Below, piece by piece: positions 1 to 8,853 of a DNA stretch of 64,000 nucleotides. Each line of letters begins with the position of its first letter. The stretch's first letter is position 1. The position numbers and the translations under genes are program-made. The notes under the pieces were generated by a model, which was given only the letters and a program-made list of their open reading frames with translations, searched no databases and was not told the origin of the DNA. Source of the DNA: Zoogloea sp044344315 (GTDB taxonomy: Bacteria; Pseudomonadota; Gammaproteobacteria; Burkholderiales; Rhodocyclaceae); assembly GCF_044344315.1 (NCBI RefSeq), contig NZ_JBIJDC010000011.1, forward strand, positions 1-64,000. Direction: 5' to 3'.

Positions 1-108
1 TCGCGCAGCGAATGACCGGGGTGGCCGGGTCGCCTTTCTTGCCTTCTTCTTTGGCGAAGCAAAGAAGAAGGTCGCCCGCCGGGGCGAATTCCCGGCCAAC
101 GTAACGCC
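1..108. repeat. Arm of a dispersed inverted-repeat element (partial copy)
   Basis: This stretch repeats, as reverse complement, the left arm of the large palindromic element at 25711-26220. Shared landmarks are the GGCCGGGTCGCC block, a self-complementary stretch (cttcttctttg, gcgaag, caaagaagaag) and the end block GCCGGGGCGAA followed by CCCGGCCAACGTAACGCC. It runs off the left edge of the window, so the rest of the copy is unseen. Positions 109-223 hold nothing recognisable. Confidence 0.7.
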
Positions 109-223
109 AAACACCGGAACGCCCGCAAGTCAGGGCTCAAGCCTTACCTGTCGGAGCGAAAACGCTTTCCACACTTAACGCGAACAGAGCCAATTCAATC
201 GACCCCTGGCAGAGGCCGCCCCC

Positions 224-1324
224 TCAGCGGTTTGGCCGATATTTCTCCAGCCAGTGGGCGTAGGGTGCCGGCAGCACCCAGGACGGCCGCTGCTCGCCCA
301 ATTGCAGGGCAGCCTGGTAGGGCCAGTGGGGGTTGGCCAGGTGGGCGCGGCCGACCATCACCAGGTCCATCTGCCCGTCGGCCACCACCTGGTTGGCGGT
401 GGCCGGGGCGTCGATGCCCCAGGACGAGGCCACCGGCAGGCCGGCCTCGCGCTTCACCCGTTCGGCCAGCGGCGCCAGGAAGGCCGGGCCCCAGGGGATC
501 TGGGTGTCGGGGATGGAGAAGCCGACGCTGACGTTGAGCAGGTCCAGCCCGCCGGCACGGAAGGCACGGGTGAGCTCGATGGATTCGGCCAGGGTTTCCG
601 CGTCGCGGCCGTCGTATTCGATGACGCCAAAGCGGGCGGTCAGGGGCAGGCGCTCGGGCCACTCGGCGCGCACGGCGGCCAGGGTTTCCAGCAGGAAGCG
701 GCTGCGCCCGGCATAGCCGCCGCCGTATTCGTCATCACGCTGGTTGGCATGCACCGAGAAGAAACTCTGGGCCAGGTAGCCATGGGCGAAGTGAAGTTCG
801 AGCCACTCAAAGCCGGCATCGCGGGCGCGGCGGGCGGCGGCGGCAAAGTCGCTGCGCACCCGGGCAATGTCGTCCCGGCTCATGGCCGTGGGCACGCGGG
901 GCAGGTTGGCGCCAAAGGCGATGGCCGAGGGGCCCAGAATGTGCCAGGCGCGGGGGTCGCCCTCGGGAATGTGGTCGTCCCCTTCCCAGGGGCGGTTGGC
1001 GCTGGCCTTGCGGCCGGCGTGGCCAATCTGGATGCCCGGCACGGCACCGCCGGCCTTGATGGCGGCGGCGATGCGGGCCAGGCCGGCGGCCTGCTCGTCG
1101 TTCCACAGGCCCAGGCAGCCCGGGCTGATGCGGCCTTCGGGGGCCACAGCGGTGGCTTCGACGATGACCAGCCCGGCCCCACCCCGGGCCAGGCCGGCGT
1201 AATGGGCCTGGTGCCAGTCATTGGTCAGGCCGTCGGTGGCGCTGTACTGGCACATGGGCGGCACCGCGATGCGGTTGCGCAGGGTGACATCCTTGAGCGA
1301 AAACGGGGAAAAAAGGGCAGACAT
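224..1324 (-). CDS. NADH:flavin oxidoreductase, old yellow enzyme family (YqjM/NamA-like)
   Basis: 366-residue FMN-dependent ene-reductase of the OYE family, expected to reduce activated C=C bonds using NAD(P)H in the cytosol. The N-terminus carries the YqjM-subfamily signature PPMCQYSA with a cysteine at residue 25 over the flavin. The substrate-binding QIGHAGRKA motif and a TIM-barrel pattern ending in a VMVGRAHLANP-like phosphate site follow. The frame extends upstream to 1426, but the ATG at 1324 is preferred because it has a GAGGT ribosome-binding site and matches the family N-terminus. The downstream end of the MFS gene lies about 100 nt upstream of this start on the same strand, so the two could be co-transcribed. 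The physiological substrate cannot be told from sequence. Confidence 0.93.
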   Translation of the reverse strand: MSALFSPFSLKDVTLRNRIAVPPMCQYSATDGLTNDWHQAHYAGLARGGAGLVIVEATAVAPEGRISPGCLGLWNDEQAAGLARIAAAIKAGGAVPGIQIGHAGRKASANRPWEGDDHIPEGDPRAWHILGPSAIAFGANLPRVPTAMSRDDIARVRSDFAAAARRARDAGFEWLELHFAHGYLAQSFFSVHANQRDDEYGGGYAGRSRFLLETLAAVRAEWPERLPLTARFGVIEYDGRDAETLAESIELTRAFRAGGLDLLNVSVGFSIPDTQIPWGPAFLAPLAERVKREAGLPVASSWGIDAPATANQVVADGQMDLVMVGRAHLANPHWPYQAALQLGEQRPSWVLPAPYAHWLEKYRPNR

Positions 1325-1422
1325 CAATACAGACCTCGGTAAAGGGATGCACCCGCCAGCTGGCGGGCGTTGAGCATGGGATCGGTCAAGGTGGCTGACG
1401 GTTCCCGGGCCGGGCCAAGCCT

Positions 1423-2847
1423 TCAATCAACTTCACGGCGAAGCCGGCGGCCCGCCAGCCCAAGCGCCACCAGCACCAGTCCGCCCGCCACGCCAAAGGT
1501 GATCCGGGTGGCCGTGACGACAGCGCCGGGATCGGCCGCAAGAATGTTCACGCCCCCCGCCGCCGCAATGAACACCGCGCCCATCAGCGACGCACCGGTG
1601 ATCAGCCCCAGGTTGCGCGACAGGCTGAGAAGGCCCGAGACGAGGCCACGCCCCTCGCCGCTCACCCCCACCATGACCGCGGTATTGTTGGCCGTCTGAA
1701 AGAGAGCGTAGCCGGCCGTGATGACAATCAGGGGCGCCAGATAGCCGGGAAGGCCCAGGCTGGCCGGCAGCAACGCCAGGGTGAAGGCCCCCACGCCCAT
1801 GGCCAGCAGCCCGACGAGGGTCATGCGCCGGGCACCGAAACGGTCGGTGATGCGCCCCGCGGGCACGCCGGCCAGGGCGACGACCAGCGGGCCGACAGAC
1901 ACCGCCAGCCCCACCTGCACGGCATCCAGCCCCAGCCCGCGGGCGAGGTGGAAGGGCCCGACCACCAGAGTCGCCATCATCACCGTCGCCACCAGGGCGC
2001 TCGTGGCGAGGCAGATGCTCAAGGTCACATCGCGGAACATGGTCGGGCGGATCAGCGGCGATGCTGCCTTCGCCTCGACCCGCACAAAGGCGGCGAGCCC
2101 ACCCAGGGCGGCCAGCAGCAGGGCGACGTTGAGCACCCCGAAGTGGCCACGCCCGAGGGTCATGGCAAGGGCGTAGGCGGCAAGGGTCAGGGCCAGCAGC
2201 GCGCTCCCCAGGGGGTCAAGGCCGCCCCACGCCAAGGTACCGCTCCGCCGGTCGGCCGGCAGATGGCGATAGGCCAGCACCAGGCCCAGCATGCCCAGGG
2301 GCACATTGACGTAGAAGAGGGCCGGCCAGCCGTCAGCCGCAATCAGCACGCCCCCCAGGGAGGGGCCGAGGGCCGTCCCCGTCGCCGACAGGGTGGCCAG
2401 CAGCCCCATGGCGCGGCCGGTCTGCGCCTTGGGCACCATCTCGCCGACGAAAGCCAGGGTCAGCGCCATCATCACGGCGGCGCCCAGGCCCTGCAGCGCG
2501 CGGGCCGCAATCAGCCACCCGAGGGTGGGCGCCAGGCTGCACAGGGCCGAGGCCACGGTGAACAGGCCCAGACCGGCCAGCATCAGCCGGCGCCGGCCGA
2601 GGGCATCGCCCAGCCGCCCGGCACTGACAACCAGCGTGGTGACCGCCAGCAGGTAGGCCAGCACAACCCACTGCACCGCCTGGAAGGACGCATCAAAAGC
2701 CTGCACCAGGGTCGGCAGGCCCACGTTGGCAATACTGGTGCCCAGGGCCGACAGCAACATGGGCAGCGCCAGGCTGGCCAGGGCCCAGCGCCCCGACGTG
2801 CTGACGGGAGCAACGGCTTCCACTTGTACCTGGAGGGTCTTCATCAT
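1423..2847 (-). CDS. MFS transporter, DHA2 (EmrB/QacA-like) drug exporter family
   Basis: 474-residue polytopic membrane protein with around 14 hydrophobic segments, an inner-membrane proton antiporter. The loop-2/3 MFS motif A is visible as GRLGDALGRRRL around residues 80-90. A second motif-like stretch, AGRITDRFGARRM, lies in the C-terminal half, and the motif C-like region GTALGPSLGG lies in TM5. Starts TTG 2850, ATG 2847 and ATG 2844 are consecutive; 2847 is chosen. It is divergent from a LysR-type regulator (3021-3943), the classic arrangement in which the regulator controls the exporter, but that regulator is frameshifted here. Substrate unknown. Confidence 0.88.
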   Translation of the reverse strand: MMKTLQVQVEAVAPVSTSGRWALASLALPMLLSALGTSIANVGLPTLVQAFDASFQAVQWVVLAYLLAVTTLVVSAGRLGDALGRRRLMLAGLGLFTVASALCSLAPTLGWLIAARALQGLGAAVMMALTLAFVGEMVPKAQTGRAMGLLATLSATGTALGPSLGGVLIAADGWPALFYVNVPLGMLGLVLAYRHLPADRRSGTLAWGGLDPLGSALLALTLAAYALAMTLGRGHFGVLNVALLLAALGGLAAFVRVEAKAASPLIRPTMFRDVTLSICLATSALVATVMMATLVVGPFHLARGLGLDAVQVGLAVSVGPLVVALAGVPAGRITDRFGARRMTLVGLLAMGVGAFTLALLPASLGLPGYLAPLIVITAGYALFQTANNTAVMVGVSGEGRGLVSGLLSLSRNLGLITGASLMGAVFIAAAGGVNILAADPGAVVTATRITFGVAGGLVLVALGLAGRRLRREVD

Positions 2848-3020
2848 CAACGCCTTGTCCTGATCGCGCCCCGAAGCGGGCTACAGGAAGCATAGGGCTG
2901 ACGCCGGTATGGCGGAAGGCGCAGCATTTGCACTTAATCCATGCACCAGACGCCATGCATGCTAAGTTCAGGGAAGGCCCTGATTCATTTGATCCCTCAC
3001 GCCGACGCAGGACAGGCCCC

Positions 3021-3943
3021 ATGTCCCCACCCGATCTCAACCTGCTGATCACCCTGGATGCCCTGCTCGCTGAAGGCAGCGTGCGCGGCGCCTGCGCCTG
3101 AGCCCCTCGGCCATGAGCCGGGCCCTGGCGCGCCTGCGCGACACCACCGGCGACCCGCTGCTGGTGAGGGCCGGGCGTGGCCTGGTGCCGACGCCCCGGG
3201 CTATCGAACTGCGCGACCGGGTCAGCCAGCTGGTGCAGGACGCCAACGCCGTGCTGCGCCCTGCCGAAGACGCCCGCCTCGGGCAGCTCGAGCGGACCTT
3301 CACCCTGCGCACCAGCGAGGGCTTCGTGGAGAACTTCGGGCCGGCGCTCATCGCCCGGGCCGGCGAGGAAGCCCCCGGCGTGCGCCTGCGCTTCGTGCGC
3401 AAACCCGACAAGGACAGCGCCCCCCTGCGCGATGGCAGCGTCGACCTGGAAACCGGCGTCGTCGGCAAGAACGCAGCACCGGAGCTGCGCGTGCAAGCCC
3501 TGTTCCGTGACCGCTTCGTCGGCGTGGTGCAGCCTGGGCACGACCTCGCCCACGGCGAGGTGACGCCTGCGCGCTATGCCGCCAGCCGGCACATCCGCGT
3601 GGAACGCCCGGGGCAGGCGCGGGGGGCCATCGACGAAGCCCTCGACGCCCTCGGGCTGACGCGGCAGATCATCACCCTCGTCGACGGCTTTGCCGCCGCC
3701 CTGGCCCTGGCCCGCGCCTCCGACCTGATCGCCAGCGTGCCCGAACGCCACACCGGCATCCTGCGCGCCGGCATGCACAGCTTCCCCCTGCCCTTCGCCT
3801 TGCCGGAGATCACCGTCTCCCTGCTCTGGCACCCCCGCCTGGACGCCGACCCCGCCCACCGCTGGCTGCGGGGCCTGCTGCGGGCGGTGTGCGGGGCGGA
3901 TCGCTCGCTCACGGCGGCGCCGCCCTGGCCTCCGGCGGAATGA
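3021..3943 (+). pseudogene. LysR-type transcriptional regulator, frameshifted in the HTH
   Basis: A LysR gene broken near position 3084. Frame one starts at ATG 3021 with the typical LysR opening (PDLNLLITLDALLAEGSV) and hits TGA at 3099. The continuation RRLRLSPSAMSRALARLR is read two frames on, from 3086 to the stop at 3943, giving the rest of the winged helix and a substrate-binding domain. Between GSV and RRLRL a family member normally has about four more residues (xxAA), so the defect looks like a loss of about 10 nt inside the recognition helix region. An internal start at 3113 would lack the first half of the HTH. The gene is divergent from the MFS exporter, its probable target. A sequencing error is possible. 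Confidence 0.8.
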
Positions 3944-3954
3944 CCCGCGGCCGC

Positions 3955-4965
3955 TCAGCGCAATGAGCTGCGCAGCAGCGCTGACGGGTATTCGCCAAAA
4001 CGCGCCCGGAAGCGGGCGGCAAAGGCGCCCAGATTGGCGTACCCCCACTGCTCGGCGATGGAGGCCACCGTCGCCCCCTCCGGTGCGGCGATCAAGGCCC
4101 GCCGGACGCCGTCGAGGCGCACTTCACGCAAGAAGGCCATGGGCGTGGTGCTGCGAAAGTGACGGAAAGCCGAGGACAGGCCCCGCGCACTGACGCCCAC
4201 CGCCTGGGCGACTTCGCCCACCGTCGGGGCCTGCCGGGCATGCTCGCGCATATAGTGTTCGGCCTGCAGAACCTGCCGTGGCGCGGGTGTGGAAGGATGC
4301 GGCGGCACACCCGCCCGGGCACTCCACTCCATCAGCATGTGCATCCCCAGCATCTCCTCGAGATGCCGCCCCAGGGGCCCTTCCGCCACCTGCCGGGGAA
4401 ACTCGGCGACACAGCGGCAACAGTATTCGAGCAACGCATTCCAGGCCGAGGTACGTCCACCGATGGCCAGCTTGGTGGCCCACAAGCGCGCGTCGGCAGG
4501 GTGGCCTGCCCAGCGCAGGTAGAGCCTCTCCAGGCAGTCGTGGGGAAAGGTGACATTCACCTGAAGATGATCCTCATTGAAGGACGCCTGATAGTCGGTA
4601 CGGCTGGTATCCACCAGAAAACTCTCACCCACGCCGGTCTCCACCGCCGTCCGCGCCGAACTCCAGTGCCGGGCCGCGCCCCGGATGGTGGTGAGCACCA
4701 TGCCCATGCCCGCCTGCTGAAAGAAGTCGGACAGATGCACCGGTATCCCGTAGGAGAACCGGCTCAGGGTCATCTGGCCGATGGACACCGCATGCAGATC
4801 GGCATCGGGCGCCAGGCAGCGGGCCCCGGGGTGAACGCGATAGGGCATGTACACCCGCCGGGTAAAGACCTCCAGCTCGTCAAAATCGTGGGTAACAATC
4901 AACCGATGCCTGTCCGTCATGGCACCGCCCGCATCCATGACCAACGCGCCGCTCAAGCTCTCCAT
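3955..4965 (-). CDS. AraC-family transcriptional regulator
   Basis: 336 residues: an N-terminal AraC_binding_2-type ligand-sensing region (roughly residues 20-200) and a C-terminal double helix-turn-helix (roughly 230-330, with VGEVAQAVGVSARGLSSAF and the second-HTH pattern VASIAEQWGYANLGAFAARF). The start at 4965 has a strong GAGGAG Shine-Dalgarno. It lies directly downstream of, and on the same strand as, the MetA-like outer-membrane gene, at the edge of the Baeyer-Villiger monooxygenase cluster. It is a candidate activator of that cluster, although a second AraC gene (10017-10904) flanks the other side. Effector unknown. Confidence 0.9.
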   Translation of the reverse strand: MESLSGALVMDAGGAMTDRHRLIVTHDFDELEVFTRRVYMPYRVHPGARCLAPDADLHAVSIGQMTLSRFSYGIPVHLSDFFQQAGMGMVLTTIRGAARHWSSARTAVETGVGESFLVDTSRTDYQASFNEDHLQVNVTFPHDCLERLYLRWAGHPADARLWATKLAIGGRTSAWNALLEYCCRCVAEFPRQVAEGPLGRHLEEMLGMHMLMEWSARAGVPPHPSTPAPRQVLQAEHYMREHARQAPTVGEVAQAVGVSARGLSSAFRHFRSTTPMAFLREVRLDGVRRALIAAPEGATVASIAEQWGYANLGAFAARFRARFGEYPSALLRSSLR

Positions 4966-5026
4966 GGCTCTCTCCTCACTCTGGGCGGCCGGCCCCGACC
5001 GCAGGGCCGTACCGGCCGGAACCGCG

Positions 5027-5971
5027 TCAGAAGACGTTCAGCAGACGCAGATTGACGCGCACATCTTCGCGCACGCCGTTATCCACCGTGAGGTCCTTGC
5101 CCAGGGTGCCCAGCACCTGCCAGCCCGGTACAAGGAAGTGCGACGCGCCGATCGATGCGCGGCTGCGGCGTTGCCTGTCGTTCTGACCCACTCCGTCGAC
5201 TTCGGTCTCGCCCCCGCTCAGCTGGGACAGGCTGAGGCTGAACGCGGTGGCCGGAGAAAGGTGATAGCGCAGGTGTGACTGAAGATCCCAACTGCGCCGC
5301 TGGCTCAAGGTCTGGCTGCCAGGGCCAAAATCGCGGTTGTCCCCATAAAACTGCACATCACCCACCAGATCGAGGGAGAACGACGCCCCCAGGGGCATCA
5401 CGCCTGCGGCCTGGAGAGCAAACTTCCAGCGATTCTCCCCAAAGGGATTGAGCGTGCGATGGCGGTCGTACTGCCCGGTGGGCAGCCACAGCCAGGGTGT
5501 CACCCCCAGCACGCGCCGACGCTCGTCCTTGTAGAGAAACACGGTACTCGCCAGGATCAGGTCGCCCACCCCATTGCGCACGCTGGCGCCCCCGAGATCG
5601 CCGGCCGTCTGGATCGATCCGAAGGGCAGCAGGAACTGGGGCGCGACGGTGATCCCGCCGATGTCCACATACTTGACCGCCCTCAGAACCCCCACCTGGG
5701 CGCGCACGCCCGCATCGTCGGAAACCCGGCGCCCCCCCGCGTAAAGGGTGTCACCGCTCGAATACTGGTAGTAGAGCAGCCCGAGCCGGGTGCCTGCCGG
5801 CACGTAATCGTAGTCTCCGGCATCCACGCTCACCGCACACACCTGTTGCGACACCAACGCGATGGCGGCAGCGACCATCGTGACCGCAATCCGCTTATGT
5901 CCAGCGTGGCGGATTCGGGTGCCTGTATCCGGGCAATTGCAGACGAGGTCCGGCGCATTCTTTTTAATCAT
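5027..5971 (-). CDS. Outer-membrane protein, phenol MetA-degradation-like (Phenol_MetA_deg) family
   Basis: 314-residue secreted beta-rich protein. After a Lys/Arg-containing N-terminus there is a hydrophobic segment (TMVAAAIALVSQQVCA) that looks like a signal peptide. The mature part has alternating aromatic/glycine-rich strands, and it ends in LRLLNVF with a C-terminal phenylalanine, as outer-membrane barrels do. The family is encoded beside hydrocarbon and aromatic degradation genes and is believed to aid hydrophobic substrate uptake. The start at 5971 is preferred over the longer frame because AAGGAGA sits just upstream. It is divergent from the Baeyer-Villiger monooxygenase gene, sharing a 385-nt intergenic region. 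Confidence 0.78.
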   Translation of the reverse strand: MIKKNAPDLVCNCPDTGTRIRHAGHKRIAVTMVAAAIALVSQQVCAVSVDAGDYDYVPAGTRLGLLYYQYSSGDTLYAGGRRVSDDAGVRAQVGVLRAVKYVDIGGITVAPQFLLPFGSIQTAGDLGGASVRNGVGDLILASTVFLYKDERRRVLGVTPWLWLPTGQYDRHRTLNPFGENRWKFALQAAGVMPLGASFSLDLVGDVQFYGDNRDFGPGSQTLSQRRSWDLQSHLRYHLSPATAFSLSLSQLSGGETEVDGVGQNDRQRRSRASIGASHFLVPGWQVLGTLGKDLTVDNGVREDVRVNLRLLNVF

Positions 5972-6356
5972 GAAAATGTCTCCTTTGGGTGGGGTCGCGC
6001 ATTCGGTCTGATGCGCTCGAAAACCCCGCGGCAAATCTGCCGTGAATGGCACGGACTGCCCGTTCCAATTCGGCAACGACCTGTCCCGGAACGGCATTTA
6101 TTTATTTCCTCTATCCGGCCCGGATCTTGACCGAATGGAAATCTAGTTGATTGCCGAATAGCCCCCCAGAAAAGGGATGGCACTTTCACGCTTCGTTCAA
6201 AAGAACGCCAAGGATCGACAAGATGTGCCGTCGTCTCTCCTCCTAAAGTCCTTCTCAACACGGGGCCCGGTGCCTCGAACAAGGTGCCGACCCGTGCCAC
6301 TGCAGAAGCCCCCGCCAGGGGGCAACCCCACAGCATAAGAATGTGAAGGAGACGAT
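5972..6356. promoter_or_regulatory. Divergent control region of the MetA-like OMP and BVMO operon
   Basis: 385 nt between divergent genes with no convincing ORF. It contains a short perfect palindrome, cgttc-aaaa-gaacg, at 6194-6207 that could bind a regulator. Both downstream genes have good ribosome-binding sites (AAGGAGA for the leftward gene, GAAGGAGA at 6345-6352 for the rightward one). Either flanking AraC protein may act here; no AraC half-site could be assigned with confidence. Confidence 0.4.
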
Positions 6357-8006
6357 ATGAACACCACACAAGCCCAAGGGGCAGCCGCATCGAACCAGAG
6401 CGCTGCGCCGCATTTCGATGCCATCGTGATCGGAGCGGGCGTCGCCGGCCTCTACCAGTTGCACCGCCTGCGGGAGCTCGGGATGAAGGTGCGCGCCTTC
6501 GAGACCGGCACCGGCGTGGGCGGCACCTGGTACTGGAACCGCTATCCCGGCGCACGTTTCGACTCCCAGGCAGAGATCTACCAGTATTGGTTCTCCGAGG
6601 AACTGTACAAATCCTGGCAGCCGTCCGAACGCTTTCCCGCCCAGCCCGAAACTGAGCGCTGGCTCAATCACGTGGCCGACAAGCTCGATCTGAAAAAGGA
6701 CATCCAGTTCAATACCCGGATCACCTCGGCCCACTATGACGAACAGGAAGATCTGTGGCGTATCACCACCGCTGACGGTGTCGAGATGACAGCCCAGTTC
6801 CTCATTGCCTGCTGCGGCATGCTGTCCGCCCCCATCGTCGAACGTTTCCCCGGCCAGGCGTCTTTCAAGGGCGAGCTTTACATCACCGGCCTGTGGCCCA
6901 AGGAGCCGGTGGACCTGAAGGGTAAGCGGGTGGCCGTTGTGGGCACCGGCGCCACCGGCATCCAGGTGATCCAGAGCATCGCCCCGGAGGTCGGCTCCAT
7001 GAAGGTGTTTGTGCGCACGCCCCAGTACGTCATCCCCATGCACAACCCCAAGTACTCGCGGGAGGACTGGGAGAAGTGGGGCTCGCGCTTCCACGAGCTG
7101 AAGAAGCGGGTCCGCTCCACCTTTGCCGGCTTCGACTACGATTTCGACGCCGGCCCCTGGGCCGAGAAGACGCCGGAAGAGCGCACCGAAGTACTGGAGC
7201 GTCTGTGGAACGACGGCTCACTGGCCCTGTGGCTCGCGTCCTTCCCCGAGATGTTCGTGGATGAGGAGGTCAGCGAGGAGGTATCGAAGTTCGTCCGCGC
7301 CAAGATGCGCACGCGCCTGCAGAACCGGGAAGATCTCTGTGATCTGCTGATCCCGAAGGATTACGGCTTTGGCACCCACCGCGTGCCGTTGGAGAACAAA
7401 TACTTGGAGGTGTACCTGCAACCCAACGTGGAAGCCGTGGATTGCAGCACCGTGCCCATCGAACGGGTCGTGCCCGAAGGCCTCCAGACCGCCGACGGGA
7501 AGGTACATGAAGTGGATGTGATCATCCTTGCCCTGGGCTTTGATGCCGGCTCCGGCGCCCTCACCCGCATCGACTTCCGCGGACGCGACGGCCGCTCCCT
7601 CAAGGAGCAATGGAGCCAGGAGATCCGCACCGCCATGGGCCTGCAGGTGCACGGTTATCCCAACCTGTTCACCACCGGCGCGCCCCTGGCCCCGTCGGCA
7701 GCCCTGTGCAACATGACCACCTGCCTGCAACAACAGGTGGACTGGATCACCGACTGCATCATCTACGCCCGCAAACACGGCAAGAAGGTGGTGGAAGCCA
7801 CCAAGGAGTTTGAAGACAACTGGGTGCAGCACCACGACGAGACCGCCGCCAAGACCCTCGTGGTCAAGACCGACTCCTGGTACATGGGCTCCAACGTGGA
7901 CGGCAAACCCCGTCGCCTGATCTCCTACATCGGCGGAGTGGGCAACTACAACAGCCAATGCGACGACCTGGCCAGCAAGGGCTACCCCGGCTTCGCCATG
8001 CGCTGA
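6357..8006 (+). CDS. Flavin-containing monooxygenase, Baeyer-Villiger (cyclohexanone monooxygenase-like)
   Basis: 549-residue class B flavoprotein monooxygenase. Visible features are the FAD Rossmann motif GAGVAG at residues 26-31, the GGTWYWNRYPGARFD stretch typical of cyclohexanone/phenylacetone monooxygenases, and the NADPH motif GTGATG near residue 195. The Baeyer-Villiger fingerprint FxGxxxHxxxW is present at residues 170-180 as FKGELYITGLW, but its central histidine is isoleucine (I176). The enzyme should insert oxygen next to a carbonyl, making an ester or lactone. It leads an operon with a short-chain dehydrogenase and an alpha/beta hydrolase, which fits alcohol to ketone to ester to acid plus alcohol. 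The natural ketone is unknown. Confidence 0.9.
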   Translation: MNTTQAQGAAASNQSAAPHFDAIVIGAGVAGLYQLHRLRELGMKVRAFETGTGVGGTWYWNRYPGARFDSQAEIYQYWFSEELYKSWQPSERFPAQPETERWLNHVADKLDLKKDIQFNTRITSAHYDEQEDLWRITTADGVEMTAQFLIACCGMLSAPIVERFPGQASFKGELYITGLWPKEPVDLKGKRVAVVGTGATGIQVIQSIAPEVGSMKVFVRTPQYVIPMHNPKYSREDWEKWGSRFHELKKRVRSTFAGFDYDFDAGPWAEKTPEERTEVLERLWNDGSLALWLASFPEMFVDEEVSEEVSKFVRAKMRTRLQNREDLCDLLIPKDYGFGTHRVPLENKYLEVYLQPNVEAVDCSTVPIERVVPEGLQTADGKVHEVDVIILALGFDAGSGALTRIDFRGRDGRSLKEQWSQEIRTAMGLQVHGYPNLFTTGAPLAPSAALCNMTTCLQQQVDWITDCIIYARKHGKKVVEATKEFEDNWVQHHDETAAKTLVVKTDSWYMGSNVDGKPRRLISYIGGVGNYNSQCDDLASKGYPGFAMR

Positions 8007-8023
8007 ACAGAAAGGAGAGCACC

Positions 8024-8791
8024 ATGAATCGACTTTCCGGAAAGACCGCCGTCATCACCGGCGGCAGCAGCGGCCTCGGGCTGGCCATCACCCGGCGCAT
8101 GGCCGAAGAAGGCGCCGCAGTGGTCATCCTCGACCGCGACACCCAGGGTCAGGCCGTGGCAGACGCCATCTGCACCGCCGGGGGCAAAGCCCTTTTCGTG
8201 CAGGGCGACGTGACCGACGAGGACCGGGTCTGCGAAGCAATGCGGCTGACGGCCACGCATTTCGGGCGTATCGACGTACTGGTCAATAACGCGGGCATCG
8301 AAGGTCAGAACATCCCCACCGACCAGTTGCCCCTGGCCGAATGGAACCGGGTCATGGCCGTGGATGCGACCTCGGTCTTCTTGTGCACCAAACACGTCAT
8401 CCCCCACCTGCGCCAGGCCGGCAGCGGCTCGATCATCAACATCTCGTCCATCTACGGGATCGTCGGGGGCGGTGACATTCCGCCCTACCACGCCGCCAAG
8501 GGCGCCGTGCGGACCATGACCAAGAACGACGCCCTGCTCTATGCCAGGGAGCGCATCCGCGTGAACTCCATCCACCCCGGCTTCGTGTTCACCCCGCTCG
8601 TGGACCGCTACGTCCACGACAACGGGCTGGCACACGACGCGGCCAAGGCTCATCTGGATGCCCTCCACCCCCTGGGCGGCACCGGCACCCCCGACGACAT
8701 CGCCTGGGGCGCCGTATATCTGGCATCGGACGAAGCCCGTTGGGTGACCGGCGCCGAGCTGGTCATTGACGGCGGTTACACCGCCCGCTGA
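8024..8791 (+). CDS. Short-chain dehydrogenase/reductase (SDR)
   Basis: 255-residue classical SDR. The cofactor motif is TGGSSGLG at residues 12-19, NNAG follows the third strand, and the catalytic triad is the Ser of NISSIYG with Tyr155 and Lys159 (YHAAK). The acidic residue after beta-2 (ILDRD) favours NAD(H). The start at ATG 8024 has an AAAGGAG site; a longer in-frame extension from 7958 overlaps the monooxygenase and is not needed. It lies 17 nt after the BVMO gene, and the likely role is oxidation of a secondary alcohol to the ketone used by the BVMO. The substrate is inferred from context only. Confidence 0.92.
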   Translation: MNRLSGKTAVITGGSSGLGLAITRRMAEEGAAVVILDRDTQGQAVADAICTAGGKALFVQGDVTDEDRVCEAMRLTATHFGRIDVLVNNAGIEGQNIPTDQLPLAEWNRVMAVDATSVFLCTKHVIPHLRQAGSGSIINISSIYGIVGGGDIPPYHAAKGAVRTMTKNDALLYARERIRVNSIHPGFVFTPLVDRYVHDNGLAHDAAKAHLDALHPLGGTGTPDDIAWGAVYLASDEARWVTGAELVIDGGYTAR

Positions 8792-8853
8792 GCGCCCTCA
8801 CCTCAGGGCTGGCCTGCACTGGCGTGCCAGCCCACCTTCCGGAGGAAACACAC

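Noticed and set aside
2693..4048. 451-codon minus-strand open frame opposite the LysR gene
   Set aside because: GC-rich antisense artefact: no ribosome-binding site, low-complexity Gly/Ala/Arg composition, and it mirrors the LysR coding region.
6175..6200. Possible sigma-54 promoter (TGGCAC...GC) before the BVMO gene
   Set aside because: Spacing between the GG and GC elements is one base short of the strict requirement, and no sigma-54 activator is adjacent.
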